A DNA stretch of 32,297 bases from Blastocatellia bacterium (GCA_035573895.1 DATLZR010000061.1:1-32297), one strand, 5' to 3'; numbered from the stretch's first letter, positions 1 through 8,547 are shown. Notes: a model not told the origin generated them from the sequence alone. Program-made: numbers and translations.

Positions 1-416
1 TCGGACTGAGCGCTCCTCCTTGCTCCCGTATGAGCAGCAATGCCCGAGTGCTCGCATGGATGAATTCGCGGATCTGCCCAATCCCGGGAGTGGTTTCACT
101 CCATCCAGGCCAGCTCACGGCTGAATATTTTCCCCCCCTCGTCCTAAATCTAAACTCGATTACTGGTCACACCTTTATCGGTTGGGCCGACGACATCGCG
201 TCTAAAGAGCACCAATCCGAATGCTCACGGCGGGCTGCGAATCGCACTCATGTGAGCTGCCAGGGATTCATGCTGAACAACTACCATGTCCCGTATGTCC
301 ATGACCCCGTTTTATGAAAAACATAAGGGATTCCTGGTGATTACTCCCATTCGATTGCTCATGATGACGGCTTTCTGCTAAGCTGACGATGGTCATTATT
401 GGAGGGGGTACGGGCG
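1..416. other. gene-free left edge
   Basis: I see no convincing gene here. A 95-codon open frame at 30-317 has no ribosome binding site, no recognisable motif and an unlikely composition, so I do not call it. The region upstream of the next gene contains a weak promoter-like pair, TTGCTC at 355-360 and an extended -10 TGCTAAGCT at 376-384 (18-bp spacer), which could serve the small gene and hutH. I give that pair little weight. Confidence 0.4.
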
Positions 417-701
417 ATGTTGTGCTACAAATGTCGGAACGAAATCCCCGTCGTGGGAATTCCCGGGCGATTTGATGAATGTCCTCACTGTCGGGCCGAG
501 ATGCACTGCTGCTTGAACTGCCGTTTTTACGATCCCTACAAGCCGAATCAGTGCATGGAGCCCGAAGCTGACTACGTCGCCGATAAGGACCGCGCGAACT
601 TTTGCGAATTCTTTCAGCCGAATACCCTTTCATCGGCCCGCCCCTCCTTGCTCTCTGGTGAAGATGCGCGACGGGCATTCGACAAGCTGTTTGGGGAGTG
701 A
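417..701 (+). CDS. small Cys-rich zinc-ribbon-like protein
   Basis: A 94-residue soluble protein of unknown function. It starts with a CxxC pair (CYKC, residues 3-6), then CPHC near residue 26, a CC..C cluster just after it, and further single cysteines before and after a conserved-looking stretch ending in ANFCEFF. This spacing suggests one or two structural metal sites, probably zinc; that is inference. The frame stays open to TTG 399, but ATG 417 is the better start because a strong GGAGGGGG lies at 401-408, eight bases upstream. The stop codon TGA (699-701) overlaps the possible GTG and ATG starts of hutH, so the two genes are probably cotranscribed. The C-terminal 25 residues look like a separate helix. 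I recognise a family of short conserved hypothetical proteins with this cysteine pattern but no established role. Confidence 0.8.
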   Translation: MLCYKCRNEIPVVGIPGRFDECPHCRAEMHCCLNCRFYDPYKPNQCMEPEADYVADKDRANFCEFFQPNTLSSARPSLLSGEDARRAFDKLFGE

Positions 702-706
702 TGTTA

Positions 707-2197
707 ATGATCATCCTTGATGGAAATTCGCTGACACTGGACGATGTGAAGGCCGTTGCCGTTTTGGGCGAACCGGTTTCCCTGGCGCCATCTGCCCGCG
801 AGCGGATGGAGGCATCACGGCGCGTCGTCTCCCGTATTGTCGAAAGCGGGCGCGTCGTCTACGGGGTAAATACGGGGTTTGGAAAACTGGGAACGGTAGT
901 GATTCCTCCGGAGGAGATTCGTCAACTCCAGCTCAATCTGCTGCGCAGCCATTGTGTCGGCGTGGGCGACCGCCTGACGCGAGAGGAGACGCGGGCACTG
1001 ATGGTAACCCGGGCAAATGTGCTGGCCAAAGGCTATTCGGGCGTCCGTCCTCTGCTGGTGGATACGCTGCTCGCCATGCTCAATGCTGGCGTGCATCCGG
1101 TGATTCCTTCCAAAGGATCGGTCGGCGCCAGTGGAGATCTCGCCCCGCTGGCTCACCTGGGCCTGGCCATGATCGGCGAAGGTGAGGTCGAATATGACGG
1201 TCGGGTCCTTCCGGCTCGCGATGCCCTCGCTCGCGCGGGCATCGAGCCGATCTCTCTCGAAGCGAAGGAAGGTGTGGCACTCATCAATGGGACGCAAGCA
1301 ATGGTTGCTGTAGGAAGCCTCTGCCTGCTCCGAGCCAAAGAGTTGGCCAACGTGGCGGATGTCGTCGGCGCGATGTCACTCGAAGCACTGCATGGAACAA
1401 ATGTCGCTTTCGATGCCCGTATCCACGCGGTTCGGCCATATCCCGGTCAAATCGAAGTTGCCGAGCGGTTGTGGCGATTGACTCAGGACAGTGAGATCAT
1501 GTCTTCGCATCGAGAGTGTCACCGGGTCCAGGATGCCTATAGCCTCCGCTGCATGCCGCAAATTCATGGAGCTGTGCGTGAGGCACTGCGGCATGTGGAG
1601 ACGATTCTCGCCACCGAACTCAACAGCGCCACCGATAATCCCCTCGTCTTTGCCGAGACCGGCGAGGTCTTATCGGGAGGAAATTTCCACGGTGAGGTTC
1701 TGGCGCTCGCCTTCGATTACCTGGGCATGGCTCTGGCCGAACTCGGAGCCGTTTCCGAGCGACGCATTGAACGTTTGGTGAATCCCGATCTGAGCGAGCT
1801 GCCTCCCTTCTTGACCACCCAACCCGGACTGTGTTCCGGAATGATGATGCTGCAAATCCTCGCTGTGTCCCTTTGCGGAGAGAACAAGGTTCTCTCTCAT
1901 CCCGCCTCAGTGGATTCCCTTCCCACCTCCGGCAACAAGGAAGATCATGTGAGCATGGGAATGACTTCGGCTTGGAAGTTGCGCCAGATCGTTGAAAATG
2001 TCGCTCAAATCCTCTCTATTGAGGCCATCTGTGCGGCTCAGGGTCTTGATTTTCTGGAACCGCTTCAGCCAGGCCGTGGTGTCCGCGAAGCCCGCCGGCG
2101 AGTCCGAAACTATGTCCCCCGGCTGGAAACCGACCGCGTTCTCTATCCGGATCTGGAGCGGATGCGTCAACACCTGTTCGAGCTGGCTGATCTCTGA
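707..2197 (+). CDS. hutH: histidine ammonia-lyase
   Basis: Converts L-histidine to trans-urocanate and ammonia, the first step of histidine degradation, in the cytoplasm. The frame spans about 496 residues, normal for the family. The segment GSVGASGDLAPLAH (around residues 137-150) contains the Ala-Ser-Gly triad (141-143) that cyclises into the MIO electrophile. The catalytic tyrosine lies in VYGVNTGFG (Tyr52), a Ser-His pair lies at 81-82, and NKEDHVSMG keeps the glutamate typical of histidine rather than phenylalanine or tyrosine lyases. Start choice: GTG 698, ATG 701 and ATG 707 are all in frame; GGGGAG at 693-698 fits ATG 707 best. It overlaps or abuts the small Cys-rich gene upstream. 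No other hut gene (hutU, hutI, hutG) lies in the window, so the rest of the pathway must be elsewhere. Confidence 0.95.
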   Translation: MIILDGNSLTLDDVKAVAVLGEPVSLAPSARERMEASRRVVSRIVESGRVVYGVNTGFGKLGTVVIPPEEIRQLQLNLLRSHCVGVGDRLTREETRALMVTRANVLAKGYSGVRPLLVDTLLAMLNAGVHPVIPSKGSVGASGDLAPLAHLGLAMIGEGEVEYDGRVLPARDALARAGIEPISLEAKEGVALINGTQAMVAVGSLCLLRAKELANVADVVGAMSLEALHGTNVAFDARIHAVRPYPGQIEVAERLWRLTQDSEIMSSHRECHRVQDAYSLRCMPQIHGAVREALRHVETILATELNSATDNPLVFAETGEVLSGGNFHGEVLALAFDYLGMALAELGAVSERRIERLVNPDLSELPPFLTTQPGLCSGMMMLQILAVSLCGENKVLSHPASVDSLPTSGNKEDHVSMGMTSAWKLRQIVENVAQILSIEAICAAQGLDFLEPLQPGRGVREARRRVRNYVPRLETDRVLYPDLERMRQHLFELADL

Positions 2198-2468
2198 GAC
2201 CATTTTCAAGAAGCCGGGCGATCCCCTCCCGAGCACAGCCACCTGAATTACACCTGGGGGTGGAGCGAGAAATCTCGGAAGGCAGAGTAACCGTTGGTTC
2301 CCCGGCACACGGCGCAGGTTGAGAACTGCTGGAAGCGCCCACCGCCAGAGCGGGCTTGCGAACGCTGGAAAGATACGGGCTCCCAGGTGAAGTGTGCTGA
2401 AAATGGACGAGATCGAAGCTCAATGCGACAACCTCGCCGGGAGAGCCCGCCTTGCATCAAAGTGGCTT
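2198..2468. repeat. convergent spacer with degenerate intergenic repeat
   Basis: The spacer between the convergent hutH and terC genes has no gene. It contains diverged GC-rich motifs (for example AGCGCCC near 2334 and AGCGGGCTTG near 2349, then a second AGCCCGCC near 2443) that also occur, in the same order, in the htpX-terC spacer. I read it as a decayed member of an intergenic repeat family. No clear U-tract terminator is visible for either gene. Confidence 0.4.
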
Positions 2469-3551
2469 TCAGGTCTGCGAGCGTGGACCTTCGGGTTCAC
2501 AGTCAGCTGCCGATTCTGAAGGAGCCGACGCTGCCCTCGCACGCCGGAGTATTCCCGGTGGGAGGACCAGCGAGAGAATGACCGAAATAGCCAGAATCGT
2601 TCCGATGATCATCAGCGAGAGCCCGATGGGAAACATCCCTCCCCAGAGCCGATTGAGCCAGACCATTTTCATCCCGACAAATACCAGGATCAAGGCCAGC
2701 CCGTACTTCACCAGGTGAAACCGGTGGATGACCCCTGCCAGCAGGAAATACATCGCACGCAGTCCGAGGACGGCGCAGACGTTTGAGGTGAAGACAATCA
2801 GCGGTTCATCGGTCAACGCGAAGATCGCCGGAACCGAATCCACGGCGAAAATAACATCGGTCATCTCAACGAACAACAGCGTGATGAACAACGGCGTGGC
2901 GTGCCAGCGACCACCGATCCGGACAAAGAATCTCTGTCCCTGAAGTTCATTCGTCACTGGAACGTGGCGACGAAAGAACCTCAGAAGCGGATTCCGATCG
3001 GGTTCCACCTTCATCTCCGGGGCCAGGAGCATTTTGATCCCGGTGATGATCAGGAACCCGCCGAACAGAACGACCACGAGGTGGTACTGCATGAGTGCTG
3101 CGCCCAGAGCGATAAAGATCGCTCGGAAAATGAGCGCCCCGAGAATGCCATAGAAAAGAACCCGATGCTGATACCGATCAGGGATGCCGAAGAACTGGAA
3201 AACGACGACGAAGACGAAGATATTGTCAACCGCCAGGGACTTCTCGACCACATATCCGGTGAGGAATTCAAGTGCTGACTGTCGTGCCGCACGGGCGGGA
3301 TCGAAACCGGGGATGGCTAGCAGCCGCTCATCTTGAGCGAAAGCCTCCAGAGCGTAACGATAGAGCCCGTAATTCACCAGCAGGGCCAGAACCACCCAAA
3401 TGACGCTCCAGATGGCGGCTTCGCGGAAGGACACAGCATGAGCCGTTCGGTGAAAGATACCGAGATCAATCAAAAGGAGCACAAGAACCAGCGCGGTGAA
3501 GACAGCATAAACCCACCAGTACTCGGCGAAAGGAAAGAGCGAAATATCCAT
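2469..3551 (-). CDS. TerC-family integral membrane protein (Alx/MeeY-like)
   Basis: A 360-residue polytopic membrane protein of the TerC family, members of which export Mn2+ or supply it to secreted enzymes. Visible family features are the first helix ending in LLLIDLGIFHR (Asp29), the acidic helix VVEKSLAVDN (101-110) and EMTDVIFAVDS (229-239), whose carboxylates are thought to line the metal path. About eight hydrophobic segments can be counted. ATG 3551 is preceded by AGGAGA at suitable distance. The gene lies 146 bp downstream of htpX on the same strand, and the Mn2+-type riboswitch ahead of htpX could control both genes. The C-terminal tail (last 25 residues) is hydrophilic and low in conservation. 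The transported substrate is inferred from family and riboswitch, not shown by the sequence alone. Confidence 0.92.
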   Translation of the reverse strand: MDISLFPFAEYWWVYAVFTALVLVLLLIDLGIFHRTAHAVSFREAAIWSVIWVVLALLVNYGLYRYALEAFAQDERLLAIPGFDPARAARQSALEFLTGYVVEKSLAVDNIFVFVVVFQFFGIPDRYQHRVLFYGILGALIFRAIFIALGAALMQYHLVVVLFGGFLIITGIKMLLAPEMKVEPDRNPLLRFFRRHVPVTNELQGQRFFVRIGGRWHATPLFITLLFVEMTDVIFAVDSVPAIFALTDEPLIVFTSNVCAVLGLRAMYFLLAGVIHRFHLVKYGLALILVFVGMKMVWLNRLWGGMFPIGLSLMIIGTILAISVILSLVLPPGILRRARAASAPSESAADCEPEGPRSQT

Positions 3552-3584
3552 GGCGATGTTCTCCTGAAAGGCGCTCGCGTCGTG

Positions 3585-3676
3585 AGATCACCCAAGGAGG
3601 CGAGCCAGCGGACGGGAACCCGCCTGTGGGAGCGCCCTGGCAAGCGGGCTTGAGCACGCCGGAGGCGTGCGCTACC
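3585..3676. repeat. GC-rich intergenic hairpin repeat
   Basis: Lies between htpX and terC. It holds a perfect 7-bp inverted repeat, GCACGCC / GGCGTGC (3654-3660 and 3664-3670), next to GGGAGCGCCCTGG and AGCGGGCTTG. The core GGGAGCGCCC recurs at 16327-16336 (plus) and near 23546-23556 (minus), and a diverged copy sits after hutH. Imperfect stems and placement only between genes suggest a small non-autonomous repeat family. A role as an RNA hairpin between htpX and terC messages is possible. Confidence 0.5.
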
Positions 3677-3697
3677 GATCCGCTGGTTTCGCCATCA

Positions 3698-4555
3698 CTA
3701 TCTGATGCGCAATCCGGCCATGGCCTCGAGCCGGGCGATGCGCTCTTCGGTCGAAGGATGCGTGCTGAATAGTTGAATCAAGCCGCCGCCGGAAAACGGA
3801 TTGATAATGAAGAGATGGGCCGTCGCCGGTGACCCCGACATCATCGGCACCTTCCGGCTCCAGGCTTCGATCTTGCGTAAGGCGCTGGCCAGAGCCAGGG
3901 GATTTCCCGTCAGTCGCGCCCCGGACTCGTCGGCGAGGAATTCCCGCGAGCGCGAAATAGCCATCTGAATGAGTGTGGCGACAATCGGCGCCAGGATCAC
4001 GCCGAGGAGTCCCGCCACTGGGTGGCTGCCCTCATCGTCATCGGAAGATCGGCCTCCGAAGGCAGCTCCCCACATCGCCAGATTCGCCAGCATGCTCAGG
4101 GCTCCGGCAATGGTGGCCGTCACCGTCATAATCAGCGTATCCCGATTCCGGATATGTCCCAGTTCATGAGCCAGCACTCCGGCCAGCTCCTCCCGTGTGA
4201 GCAATTGCAGGATGCCTTCGGTCACCGCCACGGCAGCATGCTGGGGATTTCGACCGGTGGCAAACGCATTGGGAGCCTCTTCCGGAATAATGTAGACCCG
4301 GGGCATGGGCAACCCGGCCCGCGCTGCCAGGTCTCGCACCACAGCATAAAGCTCCGGCGCTTCGGACTCGGTGACCTCGTGGGCTCCATACATACGCAAC
4401 ACAATCCGATCCGAAAACCAGTAGGCGCCAAAATTCATCACGGCGGCCATCACCAGCGCCACCATCAATCCGCCCTGACCGGCAATGGCATGGCCGATCC
4501 ATAGAAGCAAAGCGGTGAGCAGAGCCAAAAGCATGACCGTCTTGATCTGGTTCAT
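3698..4555 (-). CDS. htpX: HtpX membrane zinc metalloprotease
   Basis: A 285-residue M48-family protease that degrades misfolded or damaged membrane proteins, complementing FtsH. Two hydrophobic segments lie in the first 47 residues and two more around residues 145-165 and 180-200, as in HtpX. The zinc site is HELGH (His130, Glu131, His134) with the third ligand Glu205 in REFLAD. The frame can be extended to GTG 4579, but ATG 4555 is preceded by AAAGGAGGA at ideal spacing, so I start there. It is the first gene of a minus-strand unit with terC and is preceded by a yybP-ykoY-like riboswitch with its own terminator, so synthesis probably depends on Mn2+. Coupling this protease to metal sensing is the unusual point. 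Confidence 0.96.
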   Translation of the reverse strand: MNQIKTVMLLALLTALLLWIGHAIAGQGGLMVALVMAAVMNFGAYWFSDRIVLRMYGAHEVTESEAPELYAVVRDLAARAGLPMPRVYIIPEEAPNAFATGRNPQHAAVAVTEGILQLLTREELAGVLAHELGHIRNRDTLIMTVTATIAGALSMLANLAMWGAAFGGRSSDDDEGSHPVAGLLGVILAPIVATLIQMAISRSREFLADESGARLTGNPLALASALRKIEAWSRKVPMMSGSPATAHLFIINPFSGGGLIQLFSTHPSTEERIARLEAMAGLRIR

Positions 4556-4582
4556 CGCAGTTCCTCCTTTTTCCCTCACAAA

Positions 4583-4621
4583 GAAAAAGACCTTTTGCGC
4601 TCGGACTGTCGCAAAAGGTCT
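4583..4621 (-). terminator. intrinsic terminator in htpX leader (riboswitch expression platform)
   Basis: A perfect 12-bp inverted repeat, AGACCTTTTGCG and its complement (4610-4621 and 4588-4599), with a 10-base loop, followed on the minus strand by TTTTT. It sits in the leader 28 bases before the htpX start, not after a gene, so it must act as an attenuator. Its 5' arm contains the GACCTTT that forms the 3' side of the closing helix of yybP-ykoY aptamers, which is the usual switching arrangement. Confidence 0.88.
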
Positions 4622-4733
4622 CGATCCGTCAGCCCCCCGGGCTTTCGCTGGTGAACCGGATCGCTTGTTTTTCTGGCGATCGTGTTGACGGCCTCACCAG
4701 ACCCACAACGGGGCGATCTACTCCCCTTCTTTG
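4612..4733 (-). promoter_or_regulatory. yybP-ykoY-type Mn2+ riboswitch aptamer upstream of htpX-terC
   Basis: Read on the minus strand, the htpX leader has the landmarks of this riboswitch in order: AAGGGGAGTAG (minus strand, ending at 4718), GGCCGTCAACACG, a variable stem-loop whose halves GGTCTGGTGA / TTCACCAG can pair, GGGCTGACGG, and GAGACCTTTTG just before the terminator. The closing stem would pair AAGG near the 5' end with CCTT near the 3' end; the same CCTTTTGCG is the terminator's 5' arm. Known members bind Mn2+ and turn expression on by blocking termination. They usually precede Mn exporters or TerC genes; here htpX comes first and terC second. The call is by eye, without a covariance model. 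Confidence 0.82.
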
Positions 4734-4742
4734 TGAGCGCCT

Positions 4743-4772
4743 ATTCTAGCATCTTCTTTGACCCCGTGACAA
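4743..4772 (-). promoter_or_regulatory. sigma70-type promoter for the htpX-terC leader
   Basis: On the minus strand TTGTCA (4772-4767) and an extended -10 TGCTAGAAT (hexamer 4748-4743) are separated by 18 bp. The predicted start, about 7 bases downstream, lies just before the first conserved bases of the riboswitch, which supports the assignment. Confidence 0.7.
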
Positions 4773-5141
4773 GCACCTCCCAAAGGTACCAGGCTACTTT
4801 CGCGCTCAATGGGGCGTGTGGGATCGCAGCATGTGGAGTGCCCCAGTCAGTAACCCACTGGGAGCAGCCACTTTCACCGGGTTTCGCCATGCCGAAGGCA
4901 TGCGGCCCATGATGCGGCGAACGATAACGATCTGGGTGCGAATGCCCACCGGGTGGGCCAATGCTCTCAGTGGAGTGGGGAAATATTCCCACCAGGACGC
5001 CACCCCTGATGCCCTCGTAAAGGCTGCGTCTTCGGAAAGAGCCCGGGAATACAACCACTTAGCTCACCTTTAGTTGAGAAACAGCGGTCCACCCGAGCGC
5101 GAGGAACCGAATTTGCTTAGTCCGGGGGCAGAGGGGAGTGG
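4773..5141. other. divergent intergenic region, no gene
   Basis: This spacer separates the htpX leader from the divergent sensor kinase gene. Short open frames here on both strands lack motifs. A small hairpin, ATGCC GAA GGCAT (4889-4901), is present. GAGGGGAG at 5131-5138 is the ribosome binding site of the kinase. I see no convincing plus-strand promoter and no palindrome like those at 8479 and 8548, so I cannot tell from sequence whether the kinase-regulator pair controls itself. Confidence 0.5.
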
Positions 5142-7040
5142 ATGAAGGCGCGACCAATTCATCGGCGGTTAAACGTGCGGATTGGCGGAGGGCTGTTGGC
5201 AGCCCTGCTTGTAGTGGGCATTCCGTTTTTCGTCTTCTTCTATCGCTTTCACCAGGAGCAACTGATCGAAGGCCTGAGGCGGTCCTCCGCCGACGTCAGC
5301 CAACTGATTCTGATGAATCTGGAACGGCGCATGGTGGAGGCCCAGCCGCATCTGCTGGATGAAGACGTGCGACAGCTTTCCACCTATGCCGGGATCGAGC
5401 GGATCGCCATTCTCAATGCCAGCGGCGAGGTCAAGGTGACGTCGGATCGTGAGCTTGATGGTCGTATTTTCACACTGAGAGATCCCTCCTGTCGCATCTG
5501 TCATGACGAACAATCGCCATTGCCCTGGCAGACGACCATCATTGAGGAAAGTCGCCGAGGCCGGGTCTTCCGCAGCCTGATGCTTATTGCCAACCGTCCG
5601 GCTTGCTTCGACTGTCATTCGTCGAGCCATCATCTCAACGGCATTCTTCTTGTTGATCTCTCAATGGCCCAAGCGCAAAGCCAGCTTCGGTCGGGGATGC
5701 AGAAGATGCTCGGCCTGGCAGCAGTGATGGTGGTGGTCACCATTGGTGTTCTCAGCGGGCTGATCAACCGGCTGGTCGTTCGCCGGATTAACCGTCTCTG
5801 GCGCACGATGATGGCGATCCGTCAGGGGAACCTTGGCGAACGCGCCCAGGTGGATGGTCAGGATGAAATCGGCGAACTGGCCGAGAGCTTCAACCGAATG
5901 ACAGCACGGCTGGCCGAATCCGTGCGGGAGATCGAACACCACAAAGAGTATCTGGAGAGCGTCATCAACAGCATCGAAGATGAAATCGTCGTCGTGGACC
6001 GTGACCTCCGCATCGTGACGGCCAATACGGCCTATCTGCTCAAATGCGGCCGGCGGAAACAGGACATCCTGGGACAAGCCTGCTTCCTCGTGTCGCAGGA
6101 TTCGTCCGTGCCCTGCAACCAGTCGCTCGCCGAACGGTGCCCGGCGCAGGCCACATTCAAGACCGGCCGGGTGAATAAGGTCCTCCACCGGTTTGTTACT
6201 TCCGACGGACAGGAGCGATACATCGAGATCTATTGCTATCCCTTGCGGGATGATGCCGGACAGGTCTTCCAGGCCATCGAAGTCAAACGCGACATCACCG
6301 AGCGGCGTTTCCTGCAGGCCCACCTGAGTCATTCGGAACGGCTGGCGACGCTCGGCCTTCTCGCCTCGGGGATCTCGCACGAGATTAACAATCCTCTGGC
6401 TTCGATCATCGCCTGTACGGAGGGGATTCAACGACGGCTCCTGACTCGGCCTCCTCACGCGGCGGCCATGACGGCCGAGGAATTCCAGGAGTACCTCGAA
6501 CTGATTCACAAAGAAGCCATGCGGGCCAAGGCGATCACTGATCGCTTGCTCATTCTCTCCCGTCGTTCCCAGTCCCCGACCGATCTCGTGTCGCCCAATC
6601 AGTCTCTGTCGGAGACACTCTCTCTGCTCCGCTTCCAGGCGGAGGAGCGAGGAGTTGAGATCATCGAAGAGCTGGATCCGCGCGTCCCTCACATCCGAGC
6701 AGACGATCCGGGGTTGCGCCAGGTCTTTCTCAATCTTCTGCTGAATGCGCTGCAAGCCATCGAGGGACCGGGACAAATCCGGGTGCGGACGTCAGCCGAG
6801 CCCGAAAGTGTCGTGATTTCTATCGAAGATACCGGTTGCGGGATTGCTCCCGAAGACCTCCCGCGAATCTTCGAGCCGTTCTTCTCCCGGAAGGCTGGAC
6901 GAGGAGGAACAGGTCTGGGTCTGTTCATCTCCAAAGTTCTGGTCGAGCAAATGGGGGGAACGATCACGGTTCAGAGCCAGCCGGGAGAAGGTTCGTGCTT
7001 CGTCATTCGGTTTCCTCTGGAGGATACAACCGATGCGTGA
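5142..7040 (+). CDS. membrane sensor histidine kinase with periplasmic CxxCH motifs
   Basis: A 632-residue sensor kinase. Order: TM1 (about 15-34), a periplasmic domain (35-186), TM2 (187-208), HAMP (209-262), PAS (about 268-385), HisKA with phospho-acceptor His413 in ISHEINNP, then an ATPase domain with N-box NLLLNALQAI, DTGCGI and GRGGTGLGL. The periplasmic domain carries two c-type haem motifs, CRICH (117-121) and CFDCH (155-159), the second followed by GILLVDLS typical of sensory folds. Haem attachment is inferred. The PAS domain has five cysteines (302, 314, 325, 333, 365), which might bind a second redox cofactor. The gene overlaps the response regulator by 8 bases, so the two are a cognate pair; the haem sites and the cytochrome operon downstream point to sensing of redox state or a small ligand in the periplasm. 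Confidence 0.93.
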   Translation: MKARPIHRRLNVRIGGGLLAALLVVGIPFFVFFYRFHQEQLIEGLRRSSADVSQLILMNLERRMVEAQPHLLDEDVRQLSTYAGIERIAILNASGEVKVTSDRELDGRIFTLRDPSCRICHDEQSPLPWQTTIIEESRRGRVFRSLMLIANRPACFDCHSSSHHLNGILLVDLSMAQAQSQLRSGMQKMLGLAAVMVVVTIGVLSGLINRLVVRRINRLWRTMMAIRQGNLGERAQVDGQDEIGELAESFNRMTARLAESVREIEHHKEYLESVINSIEDEIVVVDRDLRIVTANTAYLLKCGRRKQDILGQACFLVSQDSSVPCNQSLAERCPAQATFKTGRVNKVLHRFVTSDGQERYIEIYCYPLRDDAGQVFQAIEVKRDITERRFLQAHLSHSERLATLGLLASGISHEINNPLASIIACTEGIQRRLLTRPPHAAAMTAEEFQEYLELIHKEAMRAKAITDRLLILSRRSQSPTDLVSPNQSLSETLSLLRFQAEERGVEIIEELDPRVPHIRADDPGLRQVFLNLLLNALQAIEGPGQIRVRTSAEPESVVISIEDTGCGIAPEDLPRIFEPFFSRKAGRGGTGLGLFISKVLVEQMGGTITVQSQPGEGSCFVIRFPLEDTTDA

Positions 7041-8412
7041 AACTGTAGTGCAAGAGGCGACAGAAAGCACTCCGTTACGTCTGCTCGTCGTTGACGACGA
7101 GGAGACGTTTCGCCGGGTCGCCGTGCGAGAGCTGGCGGCAATGGGTTTTGATGTGCGGGGCGTCTCCAGCGGAGAGGAGGCGCTCGATCTGCTCGAGCAA
7201 CAGGATGCCGATGTTATTCTCCTGGACATCAAGCTGCCGGGAATGGATGGTCTGGAGACACTTCGGGCCATCAAAGAGAGCCGACCGCTCGCGGAAGTGA
7301 TCATGCTCACGGGCCACGGCACGATCGAGACGGCGATTCGCTCGATTCGCCTGGGAGCCTACGACTACCTGACCAAACCCTGTAAGCTGGAAGAGCTGGA
7401 GGCCATCATCCTTAAAGCGGGCGAGAAGAAAGCCCTTCAGCAGGAGAATCGTCTCCTGCGCCAGGAGCTGGCGCGCCGGGACCGCCTCGATGAGTTCATC
7501 GGTCGCAGTCAGGCCCTGCGGGAAACCGTGCAGCTCATCGAGAGAGTCGCCGCTACCGATCATACCGTCCTCATCCTCGGTGAAAGCGGTGTGGGCAAGG
7601 AACTGGCCGCTCGGGCCATCCATCGCCTCAGCGCCCGCCGCGACAAACCTTTCGTCGTCGTGGACTGCACCTCGCTTCAGGAAGACCTCTTGCAGAGCGA
7701 ACTCTTCGGTCACGAGAAAGGAGCCTTCACCGGAGCCGTCTCCCTCAAACACGGACTCTTTGAAGTCGCCGATACAGGAACGATCTTCCTCGACGAAGTG
7801 GGGGAACTGAGCCTGTCGCTTCAAGCGAAGCTTCTGCGCGTGCTCGAGACCCGGTCGTTTCGTCGTCTGGGTGGAGTGCGAGATATCCCGGTGAATGTTC
7901 GTATCATCGCTGCCACCAATCGTGACCTTGAACGCCTGAAAGCCGAAGGACGGTTCCGCGAAGACCTCTACTATCGCCTTCACGTCGTCCCCGTGGTGAT
8001 CCCTCCACTCCGCGAGCGCCGCGAAGACATCGAACCGCTGGTGCAGTACTTCCTCTCCCGCAACCTGGTTCCTGCGAGAGGCAGAAAACGAATCACGCCC
8101 GAGGCCCTTCGGCTTTTGGTTAACTACCACTGGCCGGGAAATGTCCGGGAGCTAAAAAACGTCATCGAGCGAGCCGTCATTCTCGCCGATGGGGACACTA
8201 TTGATGTCGAACATCTCCCCAGCAATCTCCGCTTTCGGCCTCCCTTCCTTTCGGAGACAACATCCGCCGAGTATCCCTCGCTCGAGGAAGTCGAGCGGAT
8301 GTACATTGCCCGGCTTCTCAAAGAATTCCAGGGCAATCGCACTCAGGTGGCCCGCGTCCTCAAAATCAGCGAACGAACCCTCTACCGGAAGATCAGGAGA
8401 TACGGTCTGTGA
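7033..8412 (+). CDS. NtrC-family sigma54-dependent response regulator
   Basis: A 459-residue activator. Receiver domain: acidic pair Asp21-Asp22, phospho-acceptor Asp65 in VILLDIKLPG, and Lys115 in YLTKP. AAA+ domain: Walker A GESGVGKE (183-190), the sigma54-contact loop GAFTGA (230-235) and Walker B IFLDE (251-255), with a downstream arginine-rich sensor segment. A Fis-type helix-turn-helix closes the protein (NRTQVARVLKISERTLYRKI). The open frame extends 63 codons upstream inside the kinase gene, but ATG 7033 follows GGAGG (7019-7023) and gives the standard NtrC start, overlapping the kinase by 8 bases. All residues needed for phosphorylation and sigma54 activation are present. Its likely target is the promoter at 8640-8655, with binding sites at 8479 and 8548. 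Confidence 0.96.
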   Translation: MRETVVQEATESTPLRLLVVDDEETFRRVAVRELAAMGFDVRGVSSGEEALDLLEQQDADVILLDIKLPGMDGLETLRAIKESRPLAEVIMLTGHGTIETAIRSIRLGAYDYLTKPCKLEELEAIILKAGEKKALQQENRLLRQELARRDRLDEFIGRSQALRETVQLIERVAATDHTVLILGESGVGKELAARAIHRLSARRDKPFVVVDCTSLQEDLLQSELFGHEKGAFTGAVSLKHGLFEVADTGTIFLDEVGELSLSLQAKLLRVLETRSFRRLGGVRDIPVNVRIIAATNRDLERLKAEGRFREDLYYRLHVVPVVIPPLRERREDIEPLVQYFLSRNLVPARGRKRITPEALRLLVNYHWPGNVRELKNVIERAVILADGDTIDVEHLPSNLRFRPPFLSETTSAEYPSLEEVERMYIARLLKEFQGNRTQVARVLKISERTLYRKIRRYGL

Positions 8413-8478
8413 CAGTCGAACAAGCGCCCTCCTCATGCTGCGACCGCTGACCGTTGACGCAAGTCCGAGGACCGGACC

Positions 8479-8493
8479 CTGACATTTTGTCAG
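8479..8493. promoter_or_regulatory. upstream activator site 1 (15-bp palindrome)
   Basis: CTGACATTTTGTCAG, a perfect palindrome with 6-bp arms and a 3-bp centre. An identical copy lies 69 bp further on. Centred about 180 bp before the predicted sigma54 start site, where enhancer-binding proteins normally sit. Confidence 0.8.
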
Positions 8494-8547
8494 CCCCGCC
8501 TGGAACCGAGAAAAACGAATCACTAACGGGCGACCCTCACGATGGGC

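Noticed and set aside
3552-3697. A separate Mn2+ riboswitch directly in front of terC
   Set aside because: The spacer contains only the GC-rich repeat; GGGGAGTAG and the GACCTTT terminator arm are found only ahead of htpX.
5661-6776. 371-codon minus-strand frame
   Set aside because: It is antisense to the histidine kinase, which has complete HAMP, PAS, HisKA and ATPase motifs on the plus strand.
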